Positions 33,893 to 43,263 of a stretch of 64,000 bases of DNA are shown here, in pieces; within the stretch, counting starts at the first letter, position 1, and each line of letters starts with the position of its first letter. Where the stretch lies: the NCBI RefSeq assembly GCF_022024275.1, contig NZ_CP091804.1, positions 3,180,501 through 3,244,500 of the forward strand, read 5' to 3'. A program made the position numbers and the translations under genes. Origin of the DNA: Sphingopyxis sp. BSN-002 (GTDB taxonomy: Bacteria; Pseudomonadota; Alphaproteobacteria; Sphingomonadales; Sphingomonadaceae). The notes under the pieces were generated by a model that saw nothing but the letters and a program-made list of their open reading frames with translations, was not told the origin of the DNA and searched no databases.

Positions 33893-35602
33893 ATGCCTTC
33901 CGCGCTCGATCTGCGCCTGGAATCCGCCTATAATCTGATCACGGGCCCGGGCGGTCCGATCCAGGTGGGGTCCGTCGAACGCTTTGGCCGCGAGCTGCCG
34001 TTCATCACCAATGCGCCCACGAACCTGGCCGATTATGTCGCCTATTTCAGCGCGATGCACGGCGACGCGACCTTTCTGGTCGAAGGCGACGAACGGCTGA
34101 GCTTCAAACAGGTCTATGCCGCCGCCCGCCAGGTAGCCGCGGGCCTGATCGAAGGCCATGGCGTCCAGCGCGGCGACCGCATCGCGATCGCGATGCGCAA
34201 CGCCAACGCGTGGTGCGTGACCTATGTCGGCATCCTGCTCGCGGGTGGCTGCGCCACGCTGCTAAACGGCTGGTGGCAGGGCGCCGAACTGGCCGCGGGT
34301 ATCGACGATGCCGAAGCGAAGCTTGTCATCGCCGACGTCCAGCGCGCGGCGCGGCTCGCCGAGCCCGGCGTCAGCCACGGCGCGAAGGTGGTCACGCTCG
34401 ACATCACGAAACCGATAGACGAGGCGATCGCGCCGATCGCTGCGGGTGGTAGCGCCGAAACCGTGTTGCCGACGCTGACGGGACAGGATCTGGCAACGAT
34501 CCTGTTCACTTCGGGATCGACCGGCCAGTCAAAGGGCGCCTACTCGCGCCACGAGGCGGTGGTGCAGGCGATCTTCAACTATGTGACGCAGACCGCGAGC
34601 ATCGTCCATCTGCTGACCGAGGACGGTCAGATGTCGGAAATCCAGCCCGCGACCTTGATCTGTACGCCGCTGTTTCACGTCACCGCAGAAATCCCCGTGT
34701 TCCTTCAGAGCTTCGCGCTCGGGCGCAAACTGGTGCTGATGCCCAAGTGGAACGCCGACGAGGCGATGCGACTGATTCAGGACGAGAAGTGCAATTATTT
34801 CGTCGGCGTCCCGTTGATGAGCTACGAGATTCTCGTCAGTCCGAACCGCAAGAATTATGATCTCTCGACCTGCCGGAGCTACGCCGGCGGCGGCGCGCCG
34901 CGTCCGCCCGAGCATGTCCGCCGTCTCGCGAGCGAGATGGGCGATGCCAAGCCGCTGCTCGGCTATGGCCTGACCGAGACCAATGCCGTCGGCTGCGGCA
35001 TCATCAACGAAAATTACGTCGAAAAGCCTTTGTCGACGGGGCCGGCGTCGAAGCCGCTCGTCGACCTCGCGATCCTCGACGACAATGGCAATGAACTGCC
35101 GCAGGGCAGCGTCGGCGAAGTCTGCATGCGCTCGGTCTGCAATTTCGAGGGCTATTGGAACCGCCCCGACGCGACGAAGGCGGCCTTCTTCGACAATGGC
35201 TATTTCCGCTCGGGCGATCTCGGCTATCTCGATGCCGACGGCTATCTCTTCATCGTCGACCGCAAGAAGGACATCATCATCCGGGGCGGCGAGAACATCA
35301 GCTGTCAGGAAGTCGAGGCCGCGATCTACGAGCACGCCGAGGTGAACGAATGCGCCGTATTCGGCCTGCCCGACGAGCGGCTCGGCGAATGCGTCGGTGC
35401 CGTCGTCTGGATGAAGCCCGGGAGCAGCGTGACTGCCGACGAACTGACATCGTTCCTGAGCACGCGGCTCGCGCCCTACAAGGTGCCGTGCCGGATCTGG
35501 ATGTCGAACGACGCGCTGCCGAAGCTGGGCAGCGAAAAGATCGACAAGGTCAGTCTGCGTAACCTCTATCGCGAGCAATATGCAGCCGAGGCGGTCGCCT
35601 AG
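33893..35602 (+). CDS. Class I adenylate-forming enzyme (fatty-acyl/aryl-CoA ligase)
   Basis: 569 residues. The AMP-binding P-loop is [14 protein letters not shown], followed by G-Y-G-L-T-E-T-N, the Y-x-x-G-D-L hinge region ([10 protein letters not shown]) and the C-terminal lysine region ([10 protein letters not shown]). It activates a carboxylic acid as the acyl-AMP and transfers it to CoA; chain length or aromatic preference cannot be told. Start at the ATG at 33893; GAGAGA lies about 15 bases upstream. Opposite strand to lgt, with 78 bases between starts. Confidence 0.92.
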   Translation: MPSALDLRLESAYNLITGPGGPIQVGSVERFGRELPFITNAPTNLADYVAYFSAMHGDATFLVEGDERLSFKQVYAAARQVAAGLIEGHGVQRGDRIAIAMRNANAWCVTYVGILLAGGCATLLNGWWQGAELAAGIDDAEAKLVIADVQRAARLAEPGVSHGAKVVTLDITKPIDEAIAPIAAGGSAETVLPTLTGQDLATILFTSGSTGQSKGAYSRHEAVVQAIFNYVTQTASIVHLLTEDGQMSEIQPATLICTPLFHVTAEIPVFLQSFALGRKLVLMPKWNADEAMRLIQDEKCNYFVGVPLMSYEILVSPNRKNYDLSTCRSYAGGGAPRPPEHVRRLASEMGDAKPLLGYGLTETNAVGCGIINENYVEKPLSTGPASKPLVDLAILDDNGNELPQGSVGEVCMRSVCNFEGYWNRPDATKAAFFDNGYFRSGDLGYLDADGYLFIVDRKKDIIIRGGENISCQEVEAAIYEHAEVNECAVFGLPDERLGECVGAVVWMKPGSSVTADELTSFLSTRLAPYKVPCRIWMSNDALPKLGSEKIDKVSLRNLYREQYAAEAVA

Positions 35603-35611
35603 TTCGCTAGC

Positions 35612-35649
35612 GGCCCGGCAGGGGAAATCGCAATCGGTCCGGCCGGGCC
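35612..35649 (+). terminator. Stem-loop after the acyl-CoA ligase gene
   Basis: GGCCCGGC (35612-35619) and GCCGGGCC (35642-35649) form an 8-bp stem with a 22-base loop, 10 bases after the stop codon. There is no T tract; terminator function is uncertain. Confidence 0.35.
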
Positions 35650-35729
35650 ATGGAAGTTCGCGTTGATTATGAACGGGATGGGGGTATCAGGGGTTCGCAG
35701 GGGCAGATAAAGATAATGAGGCCGCGTCC

Positions 35730-36968
35730 ATGTCCATCCTGCATCCGTTTCTCTCTCGCGTCATTCGCAAGGGCCGGCTGACCGTCATCGATCCCGACGG
35801 CACCGCCGAGCATTTCGGCGAGCCTGCGGCGGGTTTTCCGGAAGTAAGCGTTCGCTTTGTCACCCGCACGGCAATGCGCCGTGTGATCCTCGATCCGCGG
35901 CTCGGCGCGGGCGAGAGCTATATCGACGGCGATATGGAAGTCGTCGAAGGCGACATCATGGCACTCATCGGTCTGCTGCGCATGAATACGCCGTGGGATC
36001 GCGGCGCGAAGCTCAAGGACAAGACGCGGGTCGGCCGCTGGATCGAAGGGCTGAAAACGCGGCTCGGCTCGATCAACCGGCGGCGCCAGTCGCGTGCCAA
36101 TGTCGCGCACCATTACGACATCGGCAACGACCTCTATCGCCTCTTTCTCGACCGCGACATGCAGTACAGCTGCGCCTACTGGCCGCGGCCCGACATGTCG
36201 CTCGACGAAGCGCAGGAGGCGAAGAAGGCGCATATTGCGGCAAAGCTCGCGCTCGCGCCGGGGCAACGCATTCTCGACATCGGCTGTGGCTGGGGCGGGA
36301 TGGCAATCACGCTCGCGCAGCTTGAGGCGGTCGAGGTGCTTGGTATCACGCTATCGGTCGAGCAGCTCGAACTCGCGCAGCAGCGCGCCGAGCAGGCGGG
36401 CGTCGCGGGGCGCGTGCGCTTCGAGCTGATCGACTATCGCGACCTTGCCGAGCGCAACGCCGGGGGCTTTGACCGCATCGTCTCGGTCGGCATGTTCGAA
36501 CATGTCGGCGCCCGCAATTTCGAAACCTTCTTCCGCGCCTGCGCGAACATGCTGACCGCCGACGGGGTGATGCTGCTCCACACGATCGGGCGTTTCGGCA
36601 AGCCGGGCGCGACCGACGCCTTCACGCGCAAATATATCTTTCCCGGCGGCTATATTCCGGCGCTTAGCGAGACGCTCGCGGCGAGCGAGAAGAGCCGGCT
36701 GATCGCGACCGATATCGAGACGCTGCGCCTCCACTATGCCGCGACCCTGCGTCACTGGTATGCGAACACGCTCTCGCACGAGACCCAAATCGTGAAGATG
36801 ATGGGCGCACGCTTTTTCCGCATGTGGTGCTTCTATCTCGCCGGAGCGACCGCTGCATTCGAAAGCGGAGGGATGGGGAATTATCAGATCCAGTTCGCGC
36901 GCAGCCGTCATGCGCTTCCGCTGACGCGGGATTACATGGCCGAAGCCGAGGGTCGCTATACCGGATAA
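35730..36968 (+). CDS. cfa: Cyclopropane-fatty-acyl-phospholipid synthase
   Basis: 412 residues. The SAM-binding motif I is D-I-G-C-G-W-G-G-M-A, preceded by N-V-A-H-H-Y-D-I-G-N-D-L-Y and Q-Y-S-C-A-Y-W, which are diagnostic for CFA synthases; M-F-E-H-V-G and G-G-Y-I-P follow. The enzyme adds a methylene bridge to unsaturated phospholipid acyl chains in the membrane, usually in stationary phase or acid stress. Some family members instead act on mycolic or tuberculostearic precursors, unlikely here. Its 3' end overlaps the convergent DUF1801 gene by 13 bases. Confidence 0.95.
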   Translation: MSILHPFLSRVIRKGRLTVIDPDGTAEHFGEPAAGFPEVSVRFVTRTAMRRVILDPRLGAGESYIDGDMEVVEGDIMALIGLLRMNTPWDRGAKLKDKTRVGRWIEGLKTRLGSINRRRQSRANVAHHYDIGNDLYRLFLDRDMQYSCAYWPRPDMSLDEAQEAKKAHIAAKLALAPGQRILDIGCGWGGMAITLAQLEAVEVLGITLSVEQLELAQQRAEQAGVAGRVRFELIDYRDLAERNAGGFDRIVSVGMFEHVGARNFETFFRACANMLTADGVMLLHTIGRFGKPGATDAFTRKYIFPGGYIPALSETLAASEKSRLIATDIETLRLHYAATLRHWYANTLSHETQIVKMMGARFFRMWCFYLAGATAAFESGGMGNYQIQFARSRHALPLTRDYMAEAEGRYTG

Positions 36969-37393
36969 CGCTCGTTCATGACCTCCCAGCTCAGCGCGAC
37001 GAGCTGTTCGAGCACCTCCAGATCCACGTCCGCGAGCTTGTTGACGTAGAGGCACGACTTGCCGGTCTTGTGCTTGCCGAGCTTTGCCAGAAGCGCGTCC
37101 GCCTCGGGCTGGCGGTCGAGATAATGGCCCATGAGATACAGGGTCATCGCGGCTTTGCGCGGCGAGAAGCCCGCGCGGCACATTGTCCCCGAATGGCCGC
37201 TGTCATAGACATAGTCATAGCTGCCATAGCCGATGATCGACGGCCCCCACATCCTGGCCTTTTGTCCCGTTACCCGCTCGTGCATGGCATCGATGACAGT
37301 GGCCTCGTCGCGGCGACGCGCGTCGGGAAGTGCGAGGATGAAATCGGCGACGCCGGCTTCGGTCGCTTTGGTTTTGATTTCCGCCTTGCCCAT
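36956..37393 (-). CDS. DUF1801 domain protein (YdhG-like)
   Basis: 145 residues from the ATG at 37393, which follows CGGAGGGAG at a good distance; the longer upstream frame is less likely. The domain pattern is R-R-D-E-A, then M-W-G-P-S-I-I-G-Y-G-S-Y, a beta region and L-Y-L-M-G-H-Y, ending with K-S-C-L-Y-V-N-K-L-A-D-V-D. DUF1801 proteins share the YjbR/YdhG fold; a molecular function is not established. Confidence 0.87.
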   Translation of the reverse strand: MGKAEIKTKATEAGVADFILALPDARRRDEATVIDAMHERVTGQKARMWGPSIIGYGSYDYVYDSGHSGTMCRAGFSPRKAAMTLYLMGHYLDRQPEADALLAKLGKHKTGKSCLYVNKLADVDLEVLEQLVALSWEVMNERYPV

Positions 37394-37508
37394 CACGATC
37401 TCCCTCCGCGCAAGCATATCGCGTCCCTTCGTGCGGTCCAAGCCGGTTGCGCCTTGGGCGACGGCCTGCTAGCCGCGCCCGCGTCTTTCCCTCGCCAAAG
37501 GTGCCATC

Positions 37509-38726
37509 ATGTCCGAGTCCTTCAAGCGCGTCGTCCTCGCCTATTCGGGCGGTCTCGATACCAGCGTGATCCTGAAGTGGCTGCAGGTGACCTATGGCTG
37601 CGAGGTCGTGACCTTCACCGCCGATCTGGGGCAGGGCGAGGAGCTTGAGCCCGCGCGCGCCAAGGCCGAGCTGATGGGGATCAAGCCCGAGCATATCTAT
37701 ATCGATGACCTGCGCGAAGAATTCGTCCGCGATTTCGTCTTCCCGATGATGCGCGCGAACGCCCGCTACGAGGGCGACTATCTGCTCGGCACCTCGATCG
37801 CGCGTCCGCTGATCTCGAAGCGGCTCGTCGAGATCGCCAAGGAAGTCGGTGCCGACGCCGTGGCACATGGCGCGACGGGCAAGGGCAACGATCAGGTGCG
37901 TTTCGAGCTGTCGGCCTACGCGCTGAACCCCGACATCAAGGTCATCGCGCCGTGGCGCGAATGGGACCTGACCAGCCGCACCGCGCTGATCGATTTCGCA
38001 GAGAAGAACCAGATCCCCGTGCCCAAGGACAAGCGCGGGGAGAGTCCGTTCTCGACCGATGCGAACCTGCTGCACACCTCGTCGGAGGGCAAGGTGCTCG
38101 AAAACCCGTGGGATGAAACCCCGGACTATGTCTATTCGCGCACCGTCAATCCTGAGGACGCGCCCGACGCGCCCGAATATATCGAGATCGATTTCGAGCG
38201 CGGCGACGGTATCGCGCTCAACGGTCAGGCGATGTCGCCTGCGACCCTGCTTGCGGCGCTCAACGACCTTGGCCGCAAGCACGGCATCGGCCGCCTCGAT
38301 CTCGTCGAGAACCGTTTCGTCGGCATGAAGTCGCGCGGCATGTATGAGACGCCGGGCGGCGAAATCTATGCCCGCGCGCATCGCGGCATCGAGAGCATCA
38401 CGCTCGACCGCGGCGCGGCGCACCTCAAGGACGAGCTGATGCCGAAATATGCCGAGCTCATCTATAACGGCTTCTGGTTCGCGCCCGAGCGCGAGATGCT
38501 GCAGGCCGCGATCGATCTCAGCCAGGAAAAGGTCAGCGGCACGGTCCGCCTGAAGCTCTATAAGGGCAACGCGAGCGTCGTCGGCCGCAAGTCGCCGAAC
38601 AGCCTCTACAGCGAACGCCATGTGACGTTCGAAGACGATGCCGGCGCTTACGACCAGAAGGATGCGGCCGGCTTCATCAAGCTGAACGCGCTGCGGCTGA
38701 AGCTGCTCGCGAAGCGCGACCGCTAG
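37509..38726 (+). CDS. argG: Argininosuccinate synthase
   Basis: 405 residues. The N-type ATP pyrophosphatase motif A-Y-S-G-G-L-D-T-S is at the N-terminus, with [18 protein letters not shown], and the [11 protein letters not shown]-x-Y-E-T-P-G-G segment. It condenses citrulline and aspartate with ATP to argininosuccinate, the penultimate step of arginine synthesis. Length and motifs are standard. Monocistronic by spacing; the ATG lies 9 bases after AAAGGTG. Confidence 0.97.
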   Translation: MSESFKRVVLAYSGGLDTSVILKWLQVTYGCEVVTFTADLGQGEELEPARAKAELMGIKPEHIYIDDLREEFVRDFVFPMMRANARYEGDYLLGTSIARPLISKRLVEIAKEVGADAVAHGATGKGNDQVRFELSAYALNPDIKVIAPWREWDLTSRTALIDFAEKNQIPVPKDKRGESPFSTDANLLHTSSEGKVLENPWDETPDYVYSRTVNPEDAPDAPEYIEIDFERGDGIALNGQAMSPATLLAALNDLGRKHGIGRLDLVENRFVGMKSRGMYETPGGEIYARAHRGIESITLDRGAAHLKDELMPKYAELIYNGFWFAPEREMLQAAIDLSQEKVSGTVRLKLYKGNASVVGRKSPNSLYSERHVTFEDDAGAYDQKDAAGFIKLNALRLKLLAKRDR

Positions 38727-38807
38727 GTTCGACTCGCTGGTTGCAGGTGCGGGACCGGCGGCGCTAGCTTTCGGTTCGGCGCTATATTGCCGTTTTGGCA
38801 AGGCAGG

Positions 38808-38838
38808 TTGATGGTAAATTCCCACAAATATCTATAAT
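38808..38838 (+). promoter_or_regulatory. Possible sigma-70-type promoter upstream of a small ORF
   Basis: A perfect TATAAT at 38833-38838 follows a TTGATG at 38808-38813 with a long 19-base spacer, in an AT-rich patch that stands out from the GC-rich surroundings. It would read toward the 64-residue ORF at 38935. Spacing is not ideal. Confidence 0.4.
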
Positions 38839-38934
38839 TTCGTGATTTTATGTAAGCGCTGACCGGCGCGCATTCGCTACCAGTCTGGCAATAGGGCAGT
38901 GGGGGCTGCCTTGGACCAAAGTGGGTAGGTAGCA

Positions 38935-39129
38935 ATGTCGAACGTCTCCGAAATCGATCCCTCCGTCTATGAATGGCAGGCCTGCTCGCTGGTCCTGCCC
39001 CGCTTCGGAAAGCTGCTCGATCGCACCGGCGTGCACACCAGGTGGCTTTCGCCCGGCAAATATTATGTTCGCAGGTCACGCTCGCTCGGCCAGCCTATCT
39101 ACCGGCGTATTCACAGCTCGGCCGCCTAA
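38935..39129 (+). CDS. Small basic protein, hypothetical
   Basis: 64 codons, ATG after a GGTAGGTAG stretch that could bind ribosomes, behind an AT-rich region with a TATAAT box. The product is basic in its second half (R-R-S-R-S, Y-R-R-I-H), with a W-Q-A-C-S-L-V-L-P-R-F core and no membrane segment. No known family recognised. Lack of any other gene in 38727-39209 and the promoter-like upstream favour a real gene, but the short length leaves doubt. Confidence 0.45.
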   Translation: MSNVSEIDPSVYEWQACSLVLPRFGKLLDRTGVHTRWLSPGKYYVRRSRSLGQPIYRRIHSSAA

Positions 39130-39209
39130 ACGTCTTCAGGGGTAGCGCGCGACGCCGACACGCGTCAGGATCGGCCTGAAGCATTCAGGGCCGAAGGGAT
39201 TGCCGATCC

Positions 39210-39956
39210 GTGCGCGTCTTCGATTTCTCTTCGTGGCAGAGCATCGCCACCACGTTGTTCGGGCTCGCGCTGGTCACGCTGATCGGCGTCGGCATCCGGC
39301 TGATGGTCATGATGACGATCCAGCAACGCCGCGAACGGCTAAACCGCCAGATCAATGAACGGCTCCGCACGCTGATCGCGGCATACAAGACGCTGGGCGG
39401 ATCCTTCACCGGTAACCTGATGGTCGATCCGCGGCATTTGCGGGACATCCGCCGCGATGGCGCGAATCAGGGCGCTGCGACTGAGCCGTTGACCGATGAC
39501 GAAGGCGAACGGCAGGGCGGCGAGTCGGATCGGCCGCGGCGCATTCGCGATGCGGTCGAGGCGGCACTTTCCGATATCATTCTGCTCGGTACGGCCGATC
39601 AGGTGCGGCTTGCGGCGACGGCGGCGCGGGAGCTTTCGGATGGGCGCCCGGTCCATGTCCATGATCTGGTCGTGGCGCTGCGCGACTATATCCGCGATGC
39701 GCTCGATCTGGACGCGGTGCCGGCCGACGTCGCAATCCCGCTGCAAGGCCCGACGCGCCCGTCGGGCAGCGGGAGCAAGGGCAGTGGAGCCGGACGCAGC
39801 GGCGGGGATGGCAGCGGTGGCGGTCGCGGCGGCGGTGCGGGTGGCGGAGGTGGTATGGGCATGGCCGGCGGTCTCGGCCTTGCCGGCGGCATGGGCCTCG
39901 CGCGCAGCGCTCCCGACGAAGACGACGATCCCGCTGCCGGACAGCCCAAATCTTAA
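39210..39956 (+). CDS. Membrane-anchored protein with glycine-rich tail, hypothetical
   Basis: 248 residues from a GTG. One membrane segment (residues 11-34) is followed by a basic stretch (Q-Q-R-R-E-R-L-N-R-Q-I-N-E-R-L-R) and a conserved-looking cytoplasmic domain to about 175 (D-A-V-E-A-A-L-S-D-I-I-L-L-G-T-A-D-Q-V, L-V-V-A-L-R-D-Y-I-R-D-A-L). The last 70 or so residues are a low-complexity Gly/Ser then Gly/Met/Leu tail ending in an acidic patch. I do not recognise a characterised family. Codon use matches the neighbours. Confidence 0.72.
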   Translation: MRVFDFSSWQSIATTLFGLALVTLIGVGIRLMVMMTIQQRRERLNRQINERLRTLIAAYKTLGGSFTGNLMVDPRHLRDIRRDGANQGAATEPLTDDEGERQGGESDRPRRIRDAVEAALSDIILLGTADQVRLAATAARELSDGRPVHVHDLVVALRDYIRDALDLDAVPADVAIPLQGPTRPSGSGSKGSGAGRSGGDGSGGGRGGGAGGGGGMGMAGGLGLAGGMGLARSAPDEDDDPAAGQPKS

Positions 39957-39998
39957 CGCGTTAGCCTGATCGCGAATCCTGCGCTAAGGGGCCCGTCC

Positions 39999-41009
39999 AT
40001 GACCGCCATGCGCTTCTTCTCGGACAACGCCGCAACAGTCCATCCCGCCGTGATGGAGGCGCTTGCCGCCGCCAACCATGTCGACACTGCCTATGACGGC
40101 GATGCGCTCAGCCAGTCGCTCGACGCGGCCTTTTCGGACCTGTTCGAAACCGACTGCGAAGTCGTGTGGATTTCGACCGGGACTGCGGCCAACAGCATCA
40201 TCCTCGCGCATTTTGTTCGCCCTTGGCAGGGTATCCTCTGCTATGAGGAAGCGCATATCGAGGTCGACGAGTGCGGTGCCCCGACCTTCTACTCGGGCGG
40301 CGCGCAGCTGATGACGCTGCCCGGGCCGGGCGCGAAGATCGACACCGACGCACTGAAGGCGCGGATCGCAGGCATCCGCAAGGACGTCCACCAGATCCAG
40401 CCGGCGGCGATCAGCATCACCAACGCGACCGAATATGGCCTCGCCTGGCGTCCCGACGAAGTGCGCGAGATCAGCGCGATCGCCAGGGCGAGCGGACTGA
40501 AACTGCATATGGACGGTGCGCGCTTCGCCAATGCCGTCGCCTTCCTCGGCTGTTCGCCCGCCGATGTGACATGGCGCGCCGGCGTTGATGCGCTGTCGTT
40601 CGGTTTCACCAAAAATGGTGCGATGATGGCCGAGGCGCTCGTCTTCTTTGGCGGCAGCGGCGGCGCCGGTGTGCGCGAACTCAAGAAGCGCGGCGGCCAC
40701 CTGCTCAGCAAGGGGCGCTTCGTCGCGGCGCAAATCCGCGCGATGCTGAAGGACGACCTCTGGCTCGCGAATGCGCGTGCGGCCAATGCGGGTGCGGCCG
40801 CGCTGGCTGCGGCGTGCGGTGACCGCCTGATGCATCCCGTCGAGGCGAACGAGCTGTTCGTCCGGATCAGCGCCGAGGAAGCGGCTGACCTCCGCGCCAA
40901 GGGTTTCGACTTCTACGACTGGGGCAGCGGCGCCGCGCGCCTCGTCGTCAGCTGGGATCAGGACGCGACCGCCGTGGCGCCGCTCGCGGCCGCCATCGCG
41001 GCGCTATGA
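39999..41009 (+). CDS. Low-specificity threonine aldolase (beta-eliminating lyase family)
   Basis: 336 residues. The PLP lysine lies in S-F-G-F-T-K-N-G-A, preceded by L-H-M-D-G-A-R-F-A-N-A (PLP-ring Asp) and, near the N-terminus, S-D-N-A-A-T-V-H-P. The family cleaves L-threonine or allo-threonine to glycine and acetaldehyde. An internal start nine bases later is possible. It overlaps the DMT exporter gene by 4 bases (ATGA); exporters of this type often move amino acids, so the pair may handle threonine or a related compound. Confidence 0.88.
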   Translation: MTAMRFFSDNAATVHPAVMEALAAANHVDTAYDGDALSQSLDAAFSDLFETDCEVVWISTGTAANSIILAHFVRPWQGILCYEEAHIEVDECGAPTFYSGGAQLMTLPGPGAKIDTDALKARIAGIRKDVHQIQPAAISITNATEYGLAWRPDEVREISAIARASGLKLHMDGARFANAVAFLGCSPADVTWRAGVDALSFGFTKNGAMMAEALVFFGGSGGAGVRELKKRGGHLLSKGRFVAAQIRAMLKDDLWLANARAANAGAAALAAACGDRLMHPVEANELFVRISAEEAADLRAKGFDFYDWGSGAARLVVSWDQDATAVAPLAAAIAAL

Positions 41010-41965
41010 GCGAGACGCAGCCGGGGCTGCTCAGTCCGCGCGTCCTTCTTCCTTTCGCGCTTGTGACGCTGATCTGGGGATCGACCTGGATCGTCATCAA
41101 GGGGCAGCTCGGCATCGTCCCGCCAAGCTGGTCGGTGACCTACCGCTTCGGCGTCGCGGCGATCGCCATGTTCGCGTTCGCCGCCGTCAGGCGCGAGAAG
41201 ATCTGGCTCGAACCGCGCGCGATGGCCTTTGCGGTGTTGCTCGGCGTCGCGCAATTCACCTTCAACTTCAACTTCGTCTATCGCGCCGAGCAGCATATCA
41301 CGTCGGGGCTGGTGGCGGTGCTGTTCGCACTGCTGATCGTGCCGAACACGCTCCTCGGGCGGCTGTTCCTCAAGACGCCGCTGGAAAAGCGTTTTCTTGC
41401 CGGCGCGGGAATCGCAATTATCGGGGTCGGGCTGATGATCCTGCACGAATATCGCGCCGCGGCGCTGGGCGCGGACGAGGTGATCCTCGGCACCGTGCTG
41501 ACGCTGTCGGGCGTCTTCAGCGCCTCGACCGCCAATGTCATGCAGGGCACGCGGATCGCGCGCGCGCAGTCGATGGTGGTGATGATCGCCTGGGCGATGC
41601 TGTTCGGTGCGCTCGCCGATGGCAGCTATGCGTGGATTACTACGGGGCCGCCGGTGGTCGAGGCAACGCCCGCCTATCTCGGCGGCGTCCTCTATCTCGG
41701 CATCATCGCAAGCGCGGTGACCTTTCCGCTCTACTTCAACGTCATCCGCGCGGTGGGGCCGGGGCAGGCGGCGTGGTCGAGTGTGCTGATCCCGATCATC
41801 GCGATGGGCTTTTCGACGGTGTTCGAGGGTTACCACTGGGCGACGCTGTCGATCGCGGGCGGCATCGTGGCGCTGGTCGGACTGGTGATCGCGGTCGCCA
41901 AGCGGCCCGAGCGGCCTTCGGTCAGCGGCAATATGGTTTCGGTGCCGGTCGAACGCGAAAGCTAG
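41006..41965 (+). CDS. EamA-family DMT transporter
   Basis: 319 residues with about ten hydrophobic segments in two EamA repeats. The first repeat opens with L-I-W-G-S-T-W-I-V-I-K and the second contains A-S-T-A-N-V-M and P-I-I-A-M-G-F-S-T-V-F-E-G, typical of drug/metabolite exporters of the RhaT/YdcZ-like branch. Substrate unknown. Start overlaps the aldolase stop by 4 bases, so the two are co-translated. Confidence 0.88.
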   Translation: MSETQPGLLSPRVLLPFALVTLIWGSTWIVIKGQLGIVPPSWSVTYRFGVAAIAMFAFAAVRREKIWLEPRAMAFAVLLGVAQFTFNFNFVYRAEQHITSGLVAVLFALLIVPNTLLGRLFLKTPLEKRFLAGAGIAIIGVGLMILHEYRAAALGADEVILGTVLTLSGVFSASTANVMQGTRIARAQSMVVMIAWAMLFGALADGSYAWITTGPPVVEATPAYLGGVLYLGIIASAVTFPLYFNVIRAVGPGQAAWSSVLIPIIAMGFSTVFEGYHWATLSIAGGIVALVGLVIAVAKRPERPSVSGNMVSVPVERES

Positions 41966-42000
41966 TTGCCAAAGCTGTATTGTACTAATAATACAGCTTC
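41966..42000 (+). promoter_or_regulatory. Leaderless promoter within a palindromic operator
   Basis: TTGCCA (41966-41971), a 17-base spacer and TAATAC (41989-41994) make a good sigma-70-type promoter whose start point would fall at or next to the ATG at 42001, so the mRNA would be leaderless. No ribosome-binding site precedes that ATG. The arms AAGCTGTATT (41972-41981) and AATACAGCTT (41990-41999) are a perfect 10-bp inverted repeat covering the spacer and the -10 box, an ideal place for a repressor. It could also act as a terminator hairpin of the upstream exporter gene. Confidence 0.6.
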
Positions 42001-43263
42001 ATGAAAAAGCTCCTCGGTGCCCTCCTGCTCGCTGCCCTGCCGGCGACTCCGGCTTTCGCACAGGCGTGTACGCCCGGCACTTATGCCGCCGCTGACGGTG
42101 ATTTCGTCGTGCTCGTGAAGAGCCCGGCGGTACCGGCTCCGGGACTGCGCTATCTGTTCCGCGATGGCCGGCGCGGCGCGTCGTCCGATACGACGGCACC
42201 GTTCTCGTGCGGCTCCGACAGCGTGACGGTGAACGGCAAGGCGTGGAAGCCGGTCGCCTTTCGCGAGACGCCCGCGACGTTCGACAGCGTTGCGACGAAG
42301 ATGAATGGCATGCTGATCGAGCCGCCGGGCGCCCCCGACGCCAAGCGGCCGCTCGTCGTGATGGTGCATGGATCCGAGCGCACCTCGCCGATCGGCGGCG
42401 TCTATGGCTATGCGATGGCTGCTCAGGGAATTTCGGTCTTCGTCTATGACAAGCGCGGGACGGGTGGCTCCGAAGGCGAATATACCCAGAACTTCGAACT
42501 GCTCGCCGAGGATGCAGGGCACGCGCTCGATCAGGCGCGCAGCATGGCGAAGGGGCGTTTCGGCCGCGCGGGCTTCTTCGGCGGCAGCCAGGGCGGCTGG
42601 GTCGCGCCGCTCGCCGCGACGCGGACGAAGGCCGATTTCGTCGCGATCGGTTTCGGCCTCGTCGCCTCACCGATCGAGGAGGACCGCGAACAGATGGTGT
42701 CGGAAGTCCGCGCAGCCGGATTGGGTGACGACGCGGTTGCGCTGGTCAACCGGCTGTCGGCGGCGACGTCGCAGCTGCTGCTCTCCGAATTCCACACCGG
42801 TTACGACGCGCTCGACGCGGTCCGGCGCGACATGGCGGACAAGCCGTGGGCGGCGAAGATCGAGGGCGAATATAGCGGCGCGATTGCGCGGACGCCGAAC
42901 GATGAGCTCAAGCGGATCGGGCGCGCGCGCGTCGACAATCTCGAGCTGATCTGGGACTATGACGCGGTCGCGGCGCTGAAGAAGCTCGATGCGCCGCTGC
43001 TCTGGGTTCTAGCCGGCGAGGATCGCGAAGCACCGATCGAAACGACGCGCGGCGCGCTGACGGGGCTTGCGAAAGCCGGCAAGCCGGTCGACGTCTATCT
43101 GTTCCCCGACACCGATCACGGCATGTTCGAGTTCACGACGAATGCGGACGGCTCGCGCAGCGTCACGCGCATCACCGACGGCTATCTGAAATTGCTCGGC
43201 GACTGGATCAAGGGCGATGTGCGCGGCTCCTATGGCCGCGCCGAGCATCTTACCCCGCGCTGA
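42001..43263 (+). CDS. Secreted alpha/beta hydrolase
   Basis: 420 residues starting with a clear signal peptide ([20 protein letters not shown] then Q-A). The nucleophile elbow is G-G-S-Q-G-G-W, with an oxyanion-type V-H-G-S segment upstream and a Y-D-K-R-G-T-G-G-S strand, as in prolyl-oligopeptidase/acyl-peptidase-like serine hydrolases; the acid and base are expected in L-A-G-E-D-R-E and D-T-D-H-G-M-F. Periplasmic or secreted; substrate unknown. It begins one base after a long palindrome and seems leaderless. Its 3' end overlaps murA by 14 bases. Confidence 0.88.
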   Translation: MKKLLGALLLAALPATPAFAQACTPGTYAAADGDFVVLVKSPAVPAPGLRYLFRDGRRGASSDTTAPFSCGSDSVTVNGKAWKPVAFRETPATFDSVATKMNGMLIEPPGAPDAKRPLVVMVHGSERTSPIGGVYGYAMAAQGISVFVYDKRGTGGSEGEYTQNFELLAEDAGHALDQARSMAKGRFGRAGFFGGSQGGWVAPLAATRTKADFVAIGFGLVASPIEEDREQMVSEVRAAGLGDDAVALVNRLSAATSQLLLSEFHTGYDALDAVRRDMADKPWAAKIEGEYSGAIARTPNDELKRIGRARVDNLELIWDYDAVAALKKLDAPLLWVLAGEDREAPIETTRGALTGLAKAGKPVDVYLFPDTDHGMFEFTTNADGSRSVTRITDGYLKLLGDWIKGDVRGSYGRAEHLTPR

